A stretch of DNA of 64,000 nt from Lineus longissimus (Eukaryota; Nemertea; Pilidiophora; Heteronemertea; Lineidae), in NCBI RefSeq assembly GCF_910592395.1, contig NC_088321.1, positions 13,762,001-13,826,000 of the forward strand, read 5' to 3'. Of this stretch, positions 45,362 through 57,315 are shown piece by piece. A model generated the notes under the pieces. The model was not told where the DNA came from and ran no database searches. It saw nothing but the letters and a program-made list of their open reading frames with translations. A program made the position numbers and the translations under genes. The first letter of the stretch is position 1. Each line of letters starts with the position of its first letter.

Positions 45362-45600
45362 AACACTCTTAGATTTAAATTTTCTTCAGCTTCAGAAAAA
45401 CTGTATTGGTTTTTCGGCCAACAAAATATGCACCACTCCTTAGAGGTTTTAGAGCAAACTGAAAAACCCTCAGATGTTTTTTTCAAAATCTCAAAAACCA
45501 TTTTGGGTGCTTCATTTCACAAAAAAACCTTTACATATTTTTGTTTGCCGAAAAAGCTTAAATGGTTTCTCAGAAGAATAAACACCTTTCTTACAGTGTT
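45362..45600. mobile_element. Family F palindromic MITE, copy 2
   Basis: Arms AACACTCTTAGATTTAAATT ... TTTTTCGGCCAACAAAATAT and the inverse TTTTGTTTGCCGAAAAAGCT ... TTACAGTGTT. Arms and ATATGCACC motif match 54-316. The 115-codon frame across it is a by-product. Confidence 0.8.
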
Positions 45601-46289
45601 AGGAAACCCAAACATGCATGATCGGACACCGATACTCACATTGACCTATATTAGGGTACTATAACAGCTGCCTATGGCCATATATATTGCGATATGGCTC
45701 AAAGGATGGGTAAAGTTATCAATGGAATATGATATAAATAAATCATGAAAAGGGCATTGAGTGACGTTTAAAGTGTTTTGAAGAAACTAACACGAAGGTA
45801 AGCGAAATATCCGTGTTGGTCCATCGATATTGGATAGTTTCAATCCGTTTCGGCTCATATCCGGATGGGCGCGACCCAGTCAATCATTATGCGTAGCCCC
45901 TTTTAATTCTGCCTCAGAGTTACACCTGGTCCAATCAAGTTCTAATTGTTCCCAACCATAATATCATTTTTAGGAATTAAATTTCTGATGGTCCACTTTC
46001 TTAATTATTTCCTTGTCTCCACGCCCTCAGCCGAAAAGGTTACTCGTATCATCCCAATTCCGCTCTCAGTAGCGGCTGTCTAATAACATGAATAATGATA
46101 TTGGTGTCATGTCACCAGGGTTAACGATGTAGTGCAAACATGTCCATCTTAATCTAATTTTATTGACACCAACCACTTACGCAGGCAGCATCATGACCTA
46201 TCCCGTCTCTCTGATCGGAGATTGTGGTGTTGATCATGGGTAGTAATTACGAAATCATGAATTAGTGTTATCTCGACTAGATGAGCAAC
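45601..46289. other. No recognised feature
   Basis: No repeat partner and no frame. Confidence 0.5.
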
Positions 46290-46293
46290 TTTC

Positions 46294-46326
<33 letters not shown>

Positions 46327-46327
46327 C
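46290..46327. repeat. (TTTC)n microsatellite
   Basis: Imperfect TTTC units with two TTTG interruptions. Confidence 0.95.
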
Positions 46328-46423
46328 ACTTTAACCTTCCAGACTAACCCAAAACGGAAATGACGATAATGTATTGACTGCACAAGACAGTCTAAATAGT
46401 ATTATATACTGATATGTTAATAT

Positions 46424-46530
46424 TCTCTTTTCTCTCTCTTCTCTCTTCTCCTTCTTCTTCTTTCTCTTCGTCGTCTTCGTCTTCTCCAATATTTCGTTCT
46501 TCATGTTCATGTTCTTCTTCTTCGTCTCTT
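46424..46530. repeat. CT-rich pyrimidine tract
   Basis: About 100 bases, almost all C and T at the left, then (TCG)/(CTT) units. Minus-strand translation is a run of E and R residues (low complexity, not a gene). Mirror-type purine/pyrimidine symmetry could allow triplex formation. Confidence 0.9.
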
Positions 46531-46632
46531 ATTAAGTTTTTAATCATGATCTTCGATCGATGCCGCAGACGGATGTGCAATAATTAAGACGTGGCGTTGC
46601 ATTTGCAGGATCTGTATGAGAGGACTGCATTC

Positions 46633-46849
46633 ATAAAGACCTACGCCGTTCGTTAATTTTTTTTTAATTTACAAATGCATTTGACATTTTCATATCAAAT
46701 GTACCAGATATAAATTTCACCATAGCCTTTGTGTAGACAGATATACAAATACTCTAAATAACAAGTTTCACCAAATTCGTATGCATATTAACTGCTCCAC
46801 AGCATTGTCTATTACTGAATTTCTATACGAAAGGCCTTCCCCTTTGAAG
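46633..46849 (+). mobile_element. Family A MITE, copy 4
   Basis: TAAAGACCTACGCCGTTCGT, GCCTTTGTGTAGACAGATAT, ACTGCTCCACAGCATTGTCT and CCTTCCCCTTTGAAG. Both TTAA edges are mutated. Confidence 0.8.
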
Positions 46850-47381
46850 TTTCATTAACGCCATATCGGAACTAGATAATATTTTTAAGATCGATGTTGG
46901 AACTATCTGTCTGCATTTTAAGTCCAATTTCGATATTGCGACAAGCAGGGGGTCTATTAGGATTTTAAAAGTCTTATATCGGAATGAGGTAAAGTACGAC
47001 CTCTGGCCCGTACGGCTGGCCCAAAAAATTCCCGCACCAAGAAAAATGCGATAAACGGAATACGGATTAGGGAATACCCTTTTTGGTTTTTCTTACAAAA
47101 TTGCCTGACGCGACACTTTTTTGTGGACGTCTACCATCGAGCCTTTAATGGGTGCGTCCTGTATACAATACTTTGGGCTGACAAAGCAAGCTCCTTTTTT
47201 TGGTCCTGCTAAAAGTTCCCTATGATATTCAGTTATCGTGCGATTTCCTCAACAAAATACCAGAAAGAAAAAGCCGGGGTGGAACAAAAGTCCGTCTCGT
47301 GAAATGTGTGACATTTTGCTGGCACCGGAAGAAATGCCTCAGTTCTAGTTCGGTTCCACCGACTTAAATTGTCTTCGTTGC
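46850..47381. other. No recognised feature
   Basis: No repeat partner or frame of note. Confidence 0.5.
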
Positions 47382-47470
47382 CCTGTAATACTTGTGGGTG
47401 TTCCCCATATTTCAGTGTTTCCAAACAATACAAAGCGAGAGATACCACGACATTTAGATACAAGAGTTAA
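47382..47470 (+). mobile_element. Family B2 MITE, left half only
   Basis: CCTGTAATACTTGTGGGTGT, TTCAGTGTTTCCAAACAATA and GAGAGATACCACGAC match the left half of 34542-34721, then similarity stops. Confidence 0.7.
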
Positions 47471-48882
47471 ATAAATATAACATAAATGGTGTTTTTCTAT
47501 ATATTTCTTCAGGTAATGCACATTTCTTTTGACTCGCCAAGATAGCTTTCTCTCATCTTTCATGTAACCCTTTGTCTCGTTTTACGTGGTCAGATATAGA
47601 AATCATGAAGTAAAAGTAAAACTTCTGGCATTCCCGAGCCAAACTCCGGAAGCAATCCACAATTAGGCATTGTCCATGATGTGATATGTTATAATGTCTT
47701 TCGCCTCTAGTTCTTTCAGTAGACTTACAAGAAATAAGCCAAGAGGAAGCATTCATTACAAAAGGCGCTTTATAAATGTACCATACTGTTATTCATTTGT
47801 CTCGATCATGTTCTCGAATTCTCAGAAAATTATTCTCGCCCCGGGTGTTGGTGGCATGGTGACATTTCCCAACAAATGGCGTTGTTCACGGTCGAGTTTG
47901 CTCTCCGCCCCTCGACCATCCGTATTATTCTCCTAACGCATTTCCAGTCTCATTTCCCTCTCAGTATTTTGCCTATCCCAAAACTATAGCCCTTCTCAGT
48001 AATTGATAAATTCATTATAATAAGAGTTCCTCTGGTGACATTTTTGAATTGAAAAGGATAGTCCTGCGCATTGCGCATGCACATTTTTAACAGGCCGGTT
48101 CCACCACTATACCTTGTTTCGTATCGGAACAAAGTTACTGTTAAGCTAAATGGAAACTAATTCTTTCCTATTTTATTTTTATTTTTGTTTTCGTATTTGT
48201 TCTGTTTCTGCATCTGGCTAATGGATCCCTTCTTTTATCTTAGTACACAATGTAGGAATCCAACAAACACGCCATGACATCAATGGGATATTTTTCAACA
48301 TCATTCTTACCTTTACCTCCAGCTATTGGATGGGCAGGGAAACACAATTAACTGCAGGATATTGTTAAATTTGTGTTTTTCAGTTATCAAGAAAACAAAG
48401 CATGTCTCCACGAATTTGGAATTTCAGATTTGCAAAAAAAACTTGTATCCTAAAAAGGCCACACCCATGGTTTTCTAAGCGCAGATAATAATTTTCATGA
48501 AACCAAATAAAGAGAACAATATCATACTTCATTTATCTCTAAACTCCTAAAGATTAATGATGATTGATATTAAAGGATATATTAAAGCCAAAAGTTCAAA
48601 AGGAAATGTATGCGAGTCATAAACGCTGACGAATATCGAATTGTGACGAAATTCAAGCAACAATCAGGCTCAAGGATCGATGGTCCTTAGGAGCTGTACT
48701 CATCCTTGCAATGCTCCCTGTCATTTGGTACCTACAGTGTCAGATAACATGCCACGGGACTGCTTCCACATTATAAGTCTTTATCAGTTCGTGCTATCAT
48801 GCAAGTTTGAGATACGAAATACTGAGGAGTACGTCAGGGGAAGACGGATATTGACAGTTGCAGTCAGGTGCAGCCACTCTTA
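47471..48882. other. No recognised feature
   Basis: T-rich stretch near 48175-48200. No gene or paired repeat seen. Confidence 0.5.
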
Positions 48883-48972
48883 TGCTTCGTAGTGGCCGCC
48901 AACTATGGCGTCCAAAAAAAATGAAATCGAACTCCTCTGGACGCCGGAGTTGTCGCCGGCGTGCTGCAAGCT
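48883..48972. mobile_element. Compact MITE with GGCGTCC arms
   Basis: GCTTCGTAGTGGCCGCCAAC...GGCGTCC faces GGACGCCGGAGTTGTCGCCG...TGCTGCAAGC. It resembles the right end of the 57118-57313 element (GAAGTTGGCGGCTAGTGTGC). Confidence 0.65.
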
Positions 48973-49545
48973 TCAACTAGCTTAGGACACAGTGCTTGAT
49001 ATCTCTATAGCGACTTATTAAATCCTTTGGTTTACTAAAAGTTCAAACATTCCATAGGTAAATCCCAACTACATTACTCTATCTCACTTCATTCAGGTCT
49101 CGCCATAATACTCTCCTTCTGAAGAAAATTCAACATATGCCAGGATGCTCGGCGGCCATCTTGAGGCCATCGCCGTCTCTGATTAACCAATCAGAACGAT
49201 CATTGTCTCCTTTATCGAGATAATTTGATCAATTCTATTGGCTGATCATTTCCGTTCATGTCTCATTGAATGTGATTGGCTGAATAGGGGCATTGATGAA
49301 GTGTATTTCTGTCAATCGATTACATTGCATAGGGAGCTGATTACCGGAATATCATCGGCTACTAACTACAACATCAGTATCGTGCTTTTAGGCCCTTTTC
49401 GACGGCTTTTAGTTGTATATATTGTCGTCATCTCGTTAAGATCGGTTAGACAAGCCTTTTAGTTTGCCATATTTCACTTCCTATTGGATGAAAAAAACAG
49501 GCAATGTGTTTAACTTGGTGGACTCTCTGGTATGGCCTGTCGCCC
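48973..49545. other. No recognised feature
   Basis: Holds CGGCGGCCATCTTG near 49150, a word common in short repeats. No gene. Confidence 0.45.
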
Positions 49546-50017
49546 ATCGTGGTCTGTCATCATCGCTAGTTATCAGCCACTATAGTGCTAATGATTTTAA
49601 GACGTTGCCCTTCTGCTGCCTTTCTGCAATAACATACCTCTGTGGACCGGTATGATTCTTTGCTTGGCAAGGACGTGCCTGAAACGTGTACTCAAACGTC
49701 AGGCTCTTGTCATCAAAACAAATTATTGTTTAAATGTTGACTTTAATCGCGTCGGTTGGAAGATTCGGACCAGGTCAAAAAATCGTGGTCTGTCATCATC
49801 GCTAGTTATCAGCCACTATAGTGCTAATGATTTTAAGACGTTGCCCTTCTGCTGCCTTTCTGCAATAACATACCTCTGTGGACCGGTATGATTCTTTGCT
49901 TGGCAAGGACGTGCCTGAAACGTGTACTCAAACGTCAGGCTCTTGTCATCAAAACAAATTATTGTTTAAATGTTGACTTTAATCGCGTCGGTTGGAAGAT
50001 TCGGACCAGGTCAAAAA
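49546..50017 (+). repeat. Identical 236-bp tandem duplication
   Basis: Units 49546-49781 and 49782-50017 show no difference that I could find (each starts ATCGTGGTCTGTCATCATCG and ends TTCGGACCAGGTCAAAAA). Two frames of 63 and 79 codons repeat identical peptides for this reason. Very recent event or assembly artefact. Confidence 0.92.
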
Positions 50018-50440
50018 AACTTTTAGTTTTCTGAAAAATGGCACTTTTAGTCTTCCGAAACCTCCCCACCCATGTCACCTGTGCCAAAATAGATATTAAA
50101 ACGTCGAATTATGCACTTCAATTTCACATTAGGCAGTTTAAATGGACCATATATGCAACGATCGTCTTACAAATAGGTATTTCAAACGCGCGAGAGTGCC
50201 AACCTCACCCAAGAGATTTCTCTTGTGCCATATTACGTATCAGCTCTGCCCTGTGTAACCTTAGACCTGAAGTAACGTGGAAAGATGATATGCCATTTAA
50301 AAGCAAATAGTGTGACACACAGGGGACCCTTTTTCTCCTAAAAGCGAATATATGCTTATATTCACTGTATATTTGACACATCCGTGGGCTGCTTTTGACA
50401 AAAATAACAGTGTTACCAATGCCCTGAAAGGTTCATTTGC
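50018..50440. other. No recognised feature
   Basis: A 90-codon frame (50038-50310) shows no motif. Confidence 0.5.
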
Positions 50441-50884
50441 CTGGGTGATATGAAAACTGACTTGCAGATGCTTTTTCTAAAACTTTCATGTGCATTTACA
50501 CTTAGCCTTGCTGCCTGGGTAATATGAAAACTGACTTGCAGATGCTTTTACTACAAAATTGATGTGCATTTACACTTGGCCTTGCTGCCTGGGTGATATG
50601 AAAACTGACTTGCAGATGCTTTTACTACAAAATTGATGAGCATTCACGCTTGGCATTGCTGCCTGGGTGATATGAAAACTGACTTGCAGATGCTTTTTCT
50701 AAAACTTTCATGTGCATTTACACTTAGCCTTGCCGCCAGGGTGATATGAAAACTGACTTGCAGATGCTTTTACTACATAATTGATGAGCATTCACACTTG
50801 GCCTTGCTGCCTGGGTGATATGGAAATTGACTTGCAGATGCTTTTACTAAAAAAAATCATGTGCACTATTCTACACTTGGCTTA
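50441..50884 (+). repeat. 74-bp minisatellite, six units
   Basis: CTGGGTGATATGAAAACTGA recurs at 50441, 50515, 50589, 50663, 50737 and 50811, a fixed period of 74. Each unit continues CTTGCAGATGCTTTTWCTA and CATTYACRCTTRGCCTTGCTG. Units 1 and 4 share TTTCTAAAACTTTCATGTG. Units 2, 3 and 5 share TACTACAWAATTGATG. This implies duplication of multi-unit blocks. Confidence 0.95.
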
Positions 50885-53658
50885 TAGCTACCTGTACTAA
50901 GCTAAAGTAGAAGCATTTACTAGTATACATACCCATTGTCTTGTAGCACGGCAAATCAATGCAGGGATCGAGTGGTTTTGAAATCTTTGAACAACATCAG
51001 ACACCACAGCAATCTAGAACTTCCAGTTGTTGTTTCGACTGGGTGATTCTATCCTTTAGGGTAGGTTTCGGGTTGATATCGCGATGTTCTCATGCAAGAT
51101 CTGGCTTTATTTCTACCCCTAAGTGAACCATTTAGTTTTTCTGCAACATTTCATCTGGCGATTTTATCTCTTCTTCTTGTTTTGTCTGCTTTTATTGACG
51201 AATCCAGCTCCGCGACTTGGTGCATTTTTATTGATTGGTTTGGCTTGGTGTGCATGGGTGCGAGACTTTCGTGCGTAGGATCTGACGATCGAATTGAGTG
51301 TCTTTAGATCTTCAGAGATTCATCCATTGTTCTCCACCGAGGAGAACAAAGCGACGATCTGCCGAATCTGTCATGTTAAAACACTGTTGCCTTTCATCCC
51401 AAAGACTTGTCTTAGTTATTAAAGTCAATTGCTGCTGCAGTTTTTGGACAAACAATATCGCCCTTGTTTATACAATTTATTTGTCAACGAATTCGATTGC
51501 ATATCGCCTTAAGTTATAAAAGCGTTGCAGAAAAGATCAGCCAGCCCAGGCTTTCTAACAAAACGAAACGAGATACTTTCGGTGTTTTTGCTTGTGAATG
51601 CATTAAGCGAAAACATCTTACATTTATGACTCGGTATTTTTTCCGCGACACTGCCCGAGGCGTTGATACTAATGTTGCAAAAATTGAGACGGCATCAGAA
51701 AAAGTCTTGGTATTTGTTGACACGTTGGCATTTTACCTCCATTTCCTCAGTCAATAGGCGAGCAGATTTCGACTGCGGATGACAAAGTCGCCGCTACACT
51801 GTCAAAAAGATGTTGCGGAAAAAAGTGCCATGGCTGCGTTGTGTCAACATGTGCATAAAGTGGCAGTATATATTCATGTTATGACAAGCAATGTTACACG
51901 GCCAATGCGACATATTCGGAAAAATATGTTTGTGAAAACGTTGCATGCGTGCTGTACACAACCTTAAGTGCAAAATGTTCAAGTGGGATGAGAAGAGAGC
52001 CAACATTAAGACTAGGCCTGCATGCTTTCAGAATCCTCTGTAAAAATGGTTGGAGAACGAAACTTCCACGATACGTCTCCGGCCCTGGCAAAGCCTGGAG
52101 AGACTTCAGAACTTCCTGACTCTGCCGCGTTTTTAAGTCTGCTTAACAATAGGTACTGGGACGGAAACGGCTTTGCACTGAAATTCGACTTCATACGTGG
52201 TTTCTAGATGGTAACTTTAGGGGTAACTGCAATTCATGCGTTGTGGATCTCGTTCGGTATCATTTCCTTAAAGTGTACTTAGAATTTTTCCTCACTTTGT
52301 TGTAGAAAAAAACTGCGATACAATTCATCATCATGCTCCATGTATTTCATTATTTCGTGACCTGATCACCTCTTTGTATCATTCGAATGGCATCACAACC
52401 TAATGTTGCAAATACTAACGGATGTCACAAAAACTAGCTAATTTCATAACCATGTTGACCTATCACCCGCTGATTTGATCTTCAGTAAATGTACACCGGA
52501 ATTCAATTGTGCATCACAAAGTCGCCGCAACACCGCCAATATTGGCCAAAGGATGTTGCGAAAGATGCGTCCTGTCATATACATGTAATAACATTACTGT
52601 AATATCCGCTGCATATACTGTTAAGGGCAGTTGCATTATGTCCACAATTTCACATTGTTTGTTGCAAATGGAACATTTTAGTCGATACGACACCGCCAAA
52701 GTATAGTGTTTAGAAAATGCATTTATTTCTGTAAATAAACGAAAATGTAAGTAAGACTTCAAGTAATTGTTACATCTAGGTTTTTGACGCTACACCATTG
52801 AGTAAACGTCATCGGAGCTGATTACTTGATTGGCATGTCACACATTCTGTAATCTTTCTGTAATAATTTTTCCTTTAATTAACGCGCTCCGCAAACGAAC
52901 AATTTTTGCCGCTGCTGCTTGCGCAGTCATCGCTGCGATGAGCGGTATCAAGTTTCTTCTTCTACCTATCTTTAATTTCTTTCTGGGTTTTTCAGAAGGC
53001 AACACCAGATTCATGGAAGTAGGCCATGACTGGTTCTCAATTCAAAGGAATCCATTAGCTTCAACGCGTTCCCTTACCTTACCTGTGGTAAGATTTCCTG
53101 TAGTATGAAAAGCTACATAAGTTTTTAAGTAACAAAAAGCGAAAGGCCTTCGCCGCTAAATCGTGTTCATTATATTGTCTTGTGGCTAATGGAAAGAGAA
53201 AATTTATGATAGACATTGCCATTGTGCGGTTATTATGCACGCAAATTTGCAGGAACTGAACACTTATACTATATCAGTCAACACAACGGTATTGATAAAA
53301 TTATATTCTTATGCGTCTCTACACAATCTAACATTTTCAAAATCATTTCAAGACAACCATGCAACCATTAGCTAATGAAAAGCACTGTAATCCGTCAGTC
53401 ATGTTAGTATTGGAATCTAAAGCGTCTTAAATGTTGGCTTATGGACATAAAGTTACTCAGCAAGTTGCTCAACAACTTTTAAACAATTGTAAAGACATTT
53501 ACCGCAGGTTATCCAATTTGTAGAGTCTTCCCTTGAATACGTCTCATGTTTGCTACGCCTACGTTGTCAGTTCTTATTGTTGAATAGGTGTGTTGCCGAC
53601 AAGGCCTAAACACTGGTCATGGCTCCTTTCATAAACCATCATTTAAGATTAAGGTTTG
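50885..53658. other. Long stretch without recognised gene
   Basis: ACAAAGTCGCCGC plus a nearby GATGTTGCG occurs at about 51783 and 52515, a possible pair of remnants of one short repeat. Otherwise only chance-length frames (up to 97 codons). Confidence 0.45.
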
Positions 53659-53825
53659 CGGTGTAACGTGTTTTGAGTGTTTCCGTTTCTCAGTGTTTCC
53701 CCTTATTTTTTTGGCCACGCTGAAAGATAGATTGACAAAAGCTTTTTTTTATCGAAATACCATTGTTTCAGTCTATTGCATTGAAACACTGAAATATGGA
53801 AATAATAACTAGAGATGTAACACTT
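53659..53825 (-). mobile_element. Family B2 MITE, inverted copy
   Basis: CGGTGTAACGTGTTTTGAGT, TTCTCAGTGTTTCCCCTTAT and TGAAAGATAGATTGACAAAA are the right half of 34542-34721 in reverse. CACTGAAATATGG and AGATGTAACACTT are its left half. Confidence 0.75.
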
Positions 53826-54313
53826 GTGGGGATAGTGCAGTTTTAAATGTCATCGGGTGTGGGGTCTTTTGTACATGAAAATTAATCAAAAGAGGTCTGC
53901 AGTAAAACAGAAAAAAAAACAACAAAAAAACCAACAAAAAAACAGTAAAACTAAAACGTGATAAAGAAAGGGTGTGTTTCGTGCACTGATCCAGAGCAGA
54001 AATTAAAATGGCCTGATACATTTTCGTTTTTGGGTTTGAAATTTTGACGTCCATAGCTCATCGAGTCAATAAGAGGACGTTATCAGAGAATACCACTTAA
54101 TTCCAACCCCCGGGCCAAATGTCCGCACAAATTGCCTCTCGCCTTACAACAGCCATACGTTTATATCAAGTATCTTGAGAATATTCATGTAACCCCGGAG
54201 CGGCAATAATGAAGTGGTTAACACACGGAAAATGATATGAACCAAATTAACTGGTGCCGTAGGAAACGTATGATTGTACCATGACTTTGTTGTGAGGTGA
54301 GCATCAGCAATAA
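53826..54313. other. No recognised feature
   Basis: An A-rich run with interspersed C lies near 53908-53950. No gene. Confidence 0.5.
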
Positions 54314-54425
54314 AGTTGCACCTCTCTATTAAGGACACCCTCGAAACTAACAAATGCTGTGCTTAATCATTGGAGAGGTGTCCTGATTAAAGAGGTCACA
54401 AATTGAAAGGAAACAATCACTTTGG
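54314..54425. mobile_element. AAGGACAC MITE, shorter copy
   Basis: CCTCTCTATTAAGGACACCC then GTGTCCTGATTAAAGAGGTC and GAAAGGAAACAA, as in 42778-42953. The right part is missing. Confidence 0.7.
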
Positions 54426-54826
54426 GGCTAAAACAACCTTTCCATACCAAAAGGAAGACAATGGAGGAGAGATTGACTTGGAATCTTTGAATGTAGGTCA
54501 CGAGTCCTTTTGTCCCGCCAGCTTCCTAAGCAATATCGCTCACTTCCAGTAGCACGTGTCATTTTACTTGCCGCACTCGTAGCACCGCTGACTTCAATTG
54601 ATTTCACCACTTAGTTCTTTGACGGGAGTCGATCAGTCTTGCTCACTCCTCAAAATAGTATTATCTGTTTCCTGTCAGCCTTGACAAGCTGTGGAAGACT
54701 TCCTGTACATCATCTTGGTTGTCAGACGCGACACGCGAATAAGTGATACATCGCTTAACCATTTAGGTTCAGGCGACATTGTCGGATAAATAAATGTCAT
54801 TTATCCGACAAGGTCGGCATAAGTCG

Positions 54827-54965
54827 ACATAAGTGTCTGGCCTTATGGTATGTGGTTCTCCATGAAACGCCATGACCACCAAAAGCTCAGAGATAAAAGG
54901 GCATGATAGAATCCTTTGTTCTCCAGACAATCTGTCTTTGGACATTTTAAACTTCTACACTTACC
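54827..54965 (-). mobile_element. Family B1 MITE, inverted copy
   Basis: CCTTATGGTATGTGGTTCTC, GCATGATAGAATCCTTTGTT and GGACATTTTAAACTTCTACA are the reverse complement of 59211-59381. Just left (54778-54815), TTATCCGACAAGG words of family C style form a small palindrome. Confidence 0.75.
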
Positions 54966-56475
54966 CCAAAAAAGAAGAAAACCGGCTTGGCCAGGATTTG
55001 CTACCCTTTTCACAACAGAAAGTGTCAGTGATGCAGCCCAATTAGGTGAATCAGTACTAGTGGCATTTGTAACAAATCATATCTCTTCTAGTTTTCATAG
55101 GAAATGTCTTTTTTGTCTCGAAAAACAACAAGTATTGAAATTTATTTTAAGTATTGAAAAGGATATTTGCAAGCAAGGTACAAGTTGTGTATTGCATAGA
55201 TTTCAAAGCAATAACCTCAAAGCTCAAAGGTATTGCCTAGCAAAGAGACATTCTATCAAACTTCTACGCAGGTTATCGATGATATGTTTTAGACATTCGT
55301 CCTTCAATCCCGTAAGTAAAGATTTGGAATTCCGAAATAGCAATTATATAGCGAGCCCCCATTATCCAAATTAACCATTCATTTAGAGTCGAGCCCTTAC
55401 TTAAAAGGCTAATTCGATATGGGTTTGTGCTCTTTTAGAACTGTTGTCAGTCCCTTGTCACCTATTAGACACCTGTGCCATAATTAAGAACATCACCAGA
55501 CAAACATGATTTTGTTGAATTAAAAATTCTTCCACTGTTATTAGCATTTTTACTGAAAATAAACAGCTTAAGTCACGCGCTTGTCACATGAAGGTCACAT
55601 GATCGAATGTCACGTGTTTCCTGCTTAACAATACAGAGGAAAAGATACGTCGCGTCGTCAAGTAAGACCGGTAAGCAAGATTTAACTTTAGACAACGGAA
55701 GCTTGCCCCATATGTTTTAGGGCCGAGTGGTTGAGCCTTTATTTGAGGAAAAATATTCCTTTAGATTTAATATGTGTGGGCAGTTACTGGTGCATATATC
55801 GTTGATAAAAAGCTGGGATGGCAATGTCTTTCTCTGAATCAAGTACGCCTAGTTTGATATCAATTCCTTAAACTGCCTCATACCTGTAAACATTCAGAGA
55901 GAGGATATTAACCGATTATAGTATGTGAAAGAGTCCTGTGCAGTCAGTACATTATCGTCATTTCTGTTTTGAGGCAGTTAGGATGGTTAAAGAAAGATAT
56001 TGCATAAGAAAGGGTAAAGGTAATGTTAACCAAGCAAGTTTGCGCCTTTCATACTTTTCATTATATTCATAAATAAACACTGCTTGACCTCTAATTTTAG
56101 CTCTTTTTGCCTCGTAAAAAGCCTTATTCCAATTGCTGCTCCTTTCACTGATCTTTAAGAAAAGCAAGGACGTAACCTTCGACAGGAGGGACGTTTTCCC
56201 GTAATTGAACCACGATAAGTAATTGATGACACCTCGACAGTCAACCTAATCGTTAAATGCTGAGTGCGGTTTCCCCGGAGATGTAATCTGCACAATTTAT
56301 CACATGTCATTGATCTGACAGGGAGTTCATTAAAAGCCAATACGTGGATCACTTAATTTAGCTCTCCTATTCCCATTTGGTTTACTCTCGAGTAAGAAGG
56401 TGTTGCTGAAATAGACTCATCAAAACATTTTCAGATTCAGTCGTACAGAATGCACAGATTTCATGAAGGTGTAAG
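54966..56475. other. No supported gene; two weak leads
   Basis: A 152-codon plus-strand frame (54916-55374) begins within the B1 element and has no recognised motif. On the minus strand, 56152-56031 is a ~41-codon frame (NWNKAFYEAKRAKIRGQAVF) between TTGCTTTTCTTAAAG and a weak TG|GTTAAC donor. GGGCCGAGTGGTTGAG near 55721 looks like a tRNA A-box but no B-box follows. Confidence 0.3.
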
Positions 56476-56714
56476 CAGTAAGCAATTACTCGTAGTCCAG
56501 GAAATTCGAAATGCAGTTATACACAATGCTGTAAAGTGATGCTATTATACAGACCAAAATGCTGAAATTTGGTTTGTATAGTACATTGTATTTGTATATC
56601 TGTCTACACAATGGCAATGCTAACATTTATATTCGGTACGTATTAACGCATTTTGAAATTTTCTAATTCAATCAAAAATTTCTAATTTCTAACGACTGAT
56701 CTCGGCCTTTAAAA
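56476..56714 (-). mobile_element. Family A MITE, copy 5 (inverted)
   Basis: AATTACTCGTAGTCCAGGAA, ATGCAGTTATACACAATGC, ATCTGTCTACACAATGGCAA and CTCGGCCTTTAA are the family read in reverse. Confidence 0.8.
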
Positions 56715-56918
56715 TATGTTTTATAATTCTTGCATAAGATTGGTTACTTCATCAGAAGTCATAGATCTTTTTACAACTAATCTTATTTTGGGTGTGACAT
56801 CTTCGTTTCTGAATAATGTTTCAGAAGTCATTTCGGCCACGACCTTCCGCCGCGGTTTGGCCTTCCTTTTGGCTCATTACGACATTTTGCCCCTCATCTC
56901 GCAGTGGAAAGAATTGAG

Positions 56919-57010
56919 GCCTAGGCCAATACGCAGTATATTGTCTTTGAACAACGCCCGTTCGCACCAGTGGATCTCGGTCAGAGCACACCTGCCCAGA
57001 ATCGGCGTCC
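56919..57010 (+). repeat. Family E repeat, copy 4, left part
   Basis: GAGGCCTAGGCCAATACGCA, TATATTGTCTTTGAACAACG and CCCGTTCGCACCAG match the left part of 59578-59740. The right part resumes at 57316. Confidence 0.65.
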
Positions 57011-57117
57011 ATTAGCGTCTTTTCCGGCACTTTAGGCTGCCATTTTGAAGTCAGGTGACATCAAGACGCAAGCTGATTTGCCATACCCTCGCCCCCGACG
57101 CCAAGTCAGGCGGCCAT

Positions 57118-57313
57118 CCGTAGCACACCTGGCTTCTTCTTGCGTTCAAACGCGGCGACACGCGTCAAAAATCAAACATGTTAGATATAAGTCGCGTCGA
57201 GTCGCGTTCGCCGACGCCTTTCGTAGCAGAATAGGGATTTTTTTTTAGGCGTTCAGGACTCTTGCGGCAAAAAACGCCTGTGAACGCAGAAGTTGGCGGC
57301 TAGTGTGCTGCGG
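57118..57313. mobile_element. MITE inserted in a family E copy
   Basis: CCGTAGCACACCTGGCTTCT...GCGTTC faces GAACGCAGAAGTTGGCGGCT...GTGTGCTGCGG. The interior is unusually GC/CpG-rich (GCGTCGAGTCGCGTTCGCCG). The 67-codon frame here is a by-product. Confidence 0.65.
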
Positions 57314-57315
57314 GC

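Noticed and set aside
46392-46580. Acidic minus-strand frame rich in E, D and R
   Set aside because: Direct translation of the pyrimidine tract; low complexity.
49464-49891. Two frames sharing the peptide GLSSSLVISHYSANDFKTL
   Set aside because: Shared sequence is due to the identical 236-bp tandem duplication, not to a gene family.
53140-53270. Possible eighth family A copy (AAAGGCCTTCGCC near 53151, GACATTGCCATTGTGC near 53213)
   Set aside because: Only two short blocks match and the ends cannot be found.
54916-55374. 152-codon plus-strand frame
   Set aside because: Begins inside a B1 MITE, shows no recognised motif, and is near the length expected by chance in 64 kb of AT-rich DNA.
55715-55735. 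tRNA-like A-box GGCCGAGTGGTTGAG
   Set aside because: No B-box (GGTTCRANYCC) at a suitable distance and no cloverleaf can be drawn.
56031-56152. 41-codon minus-strand exon-like frame
   Set aside because: The acceptor is fair but the donor (TG|GTTAAC) is weak and the stretch is short. Kept only as a remark in the gap entry.
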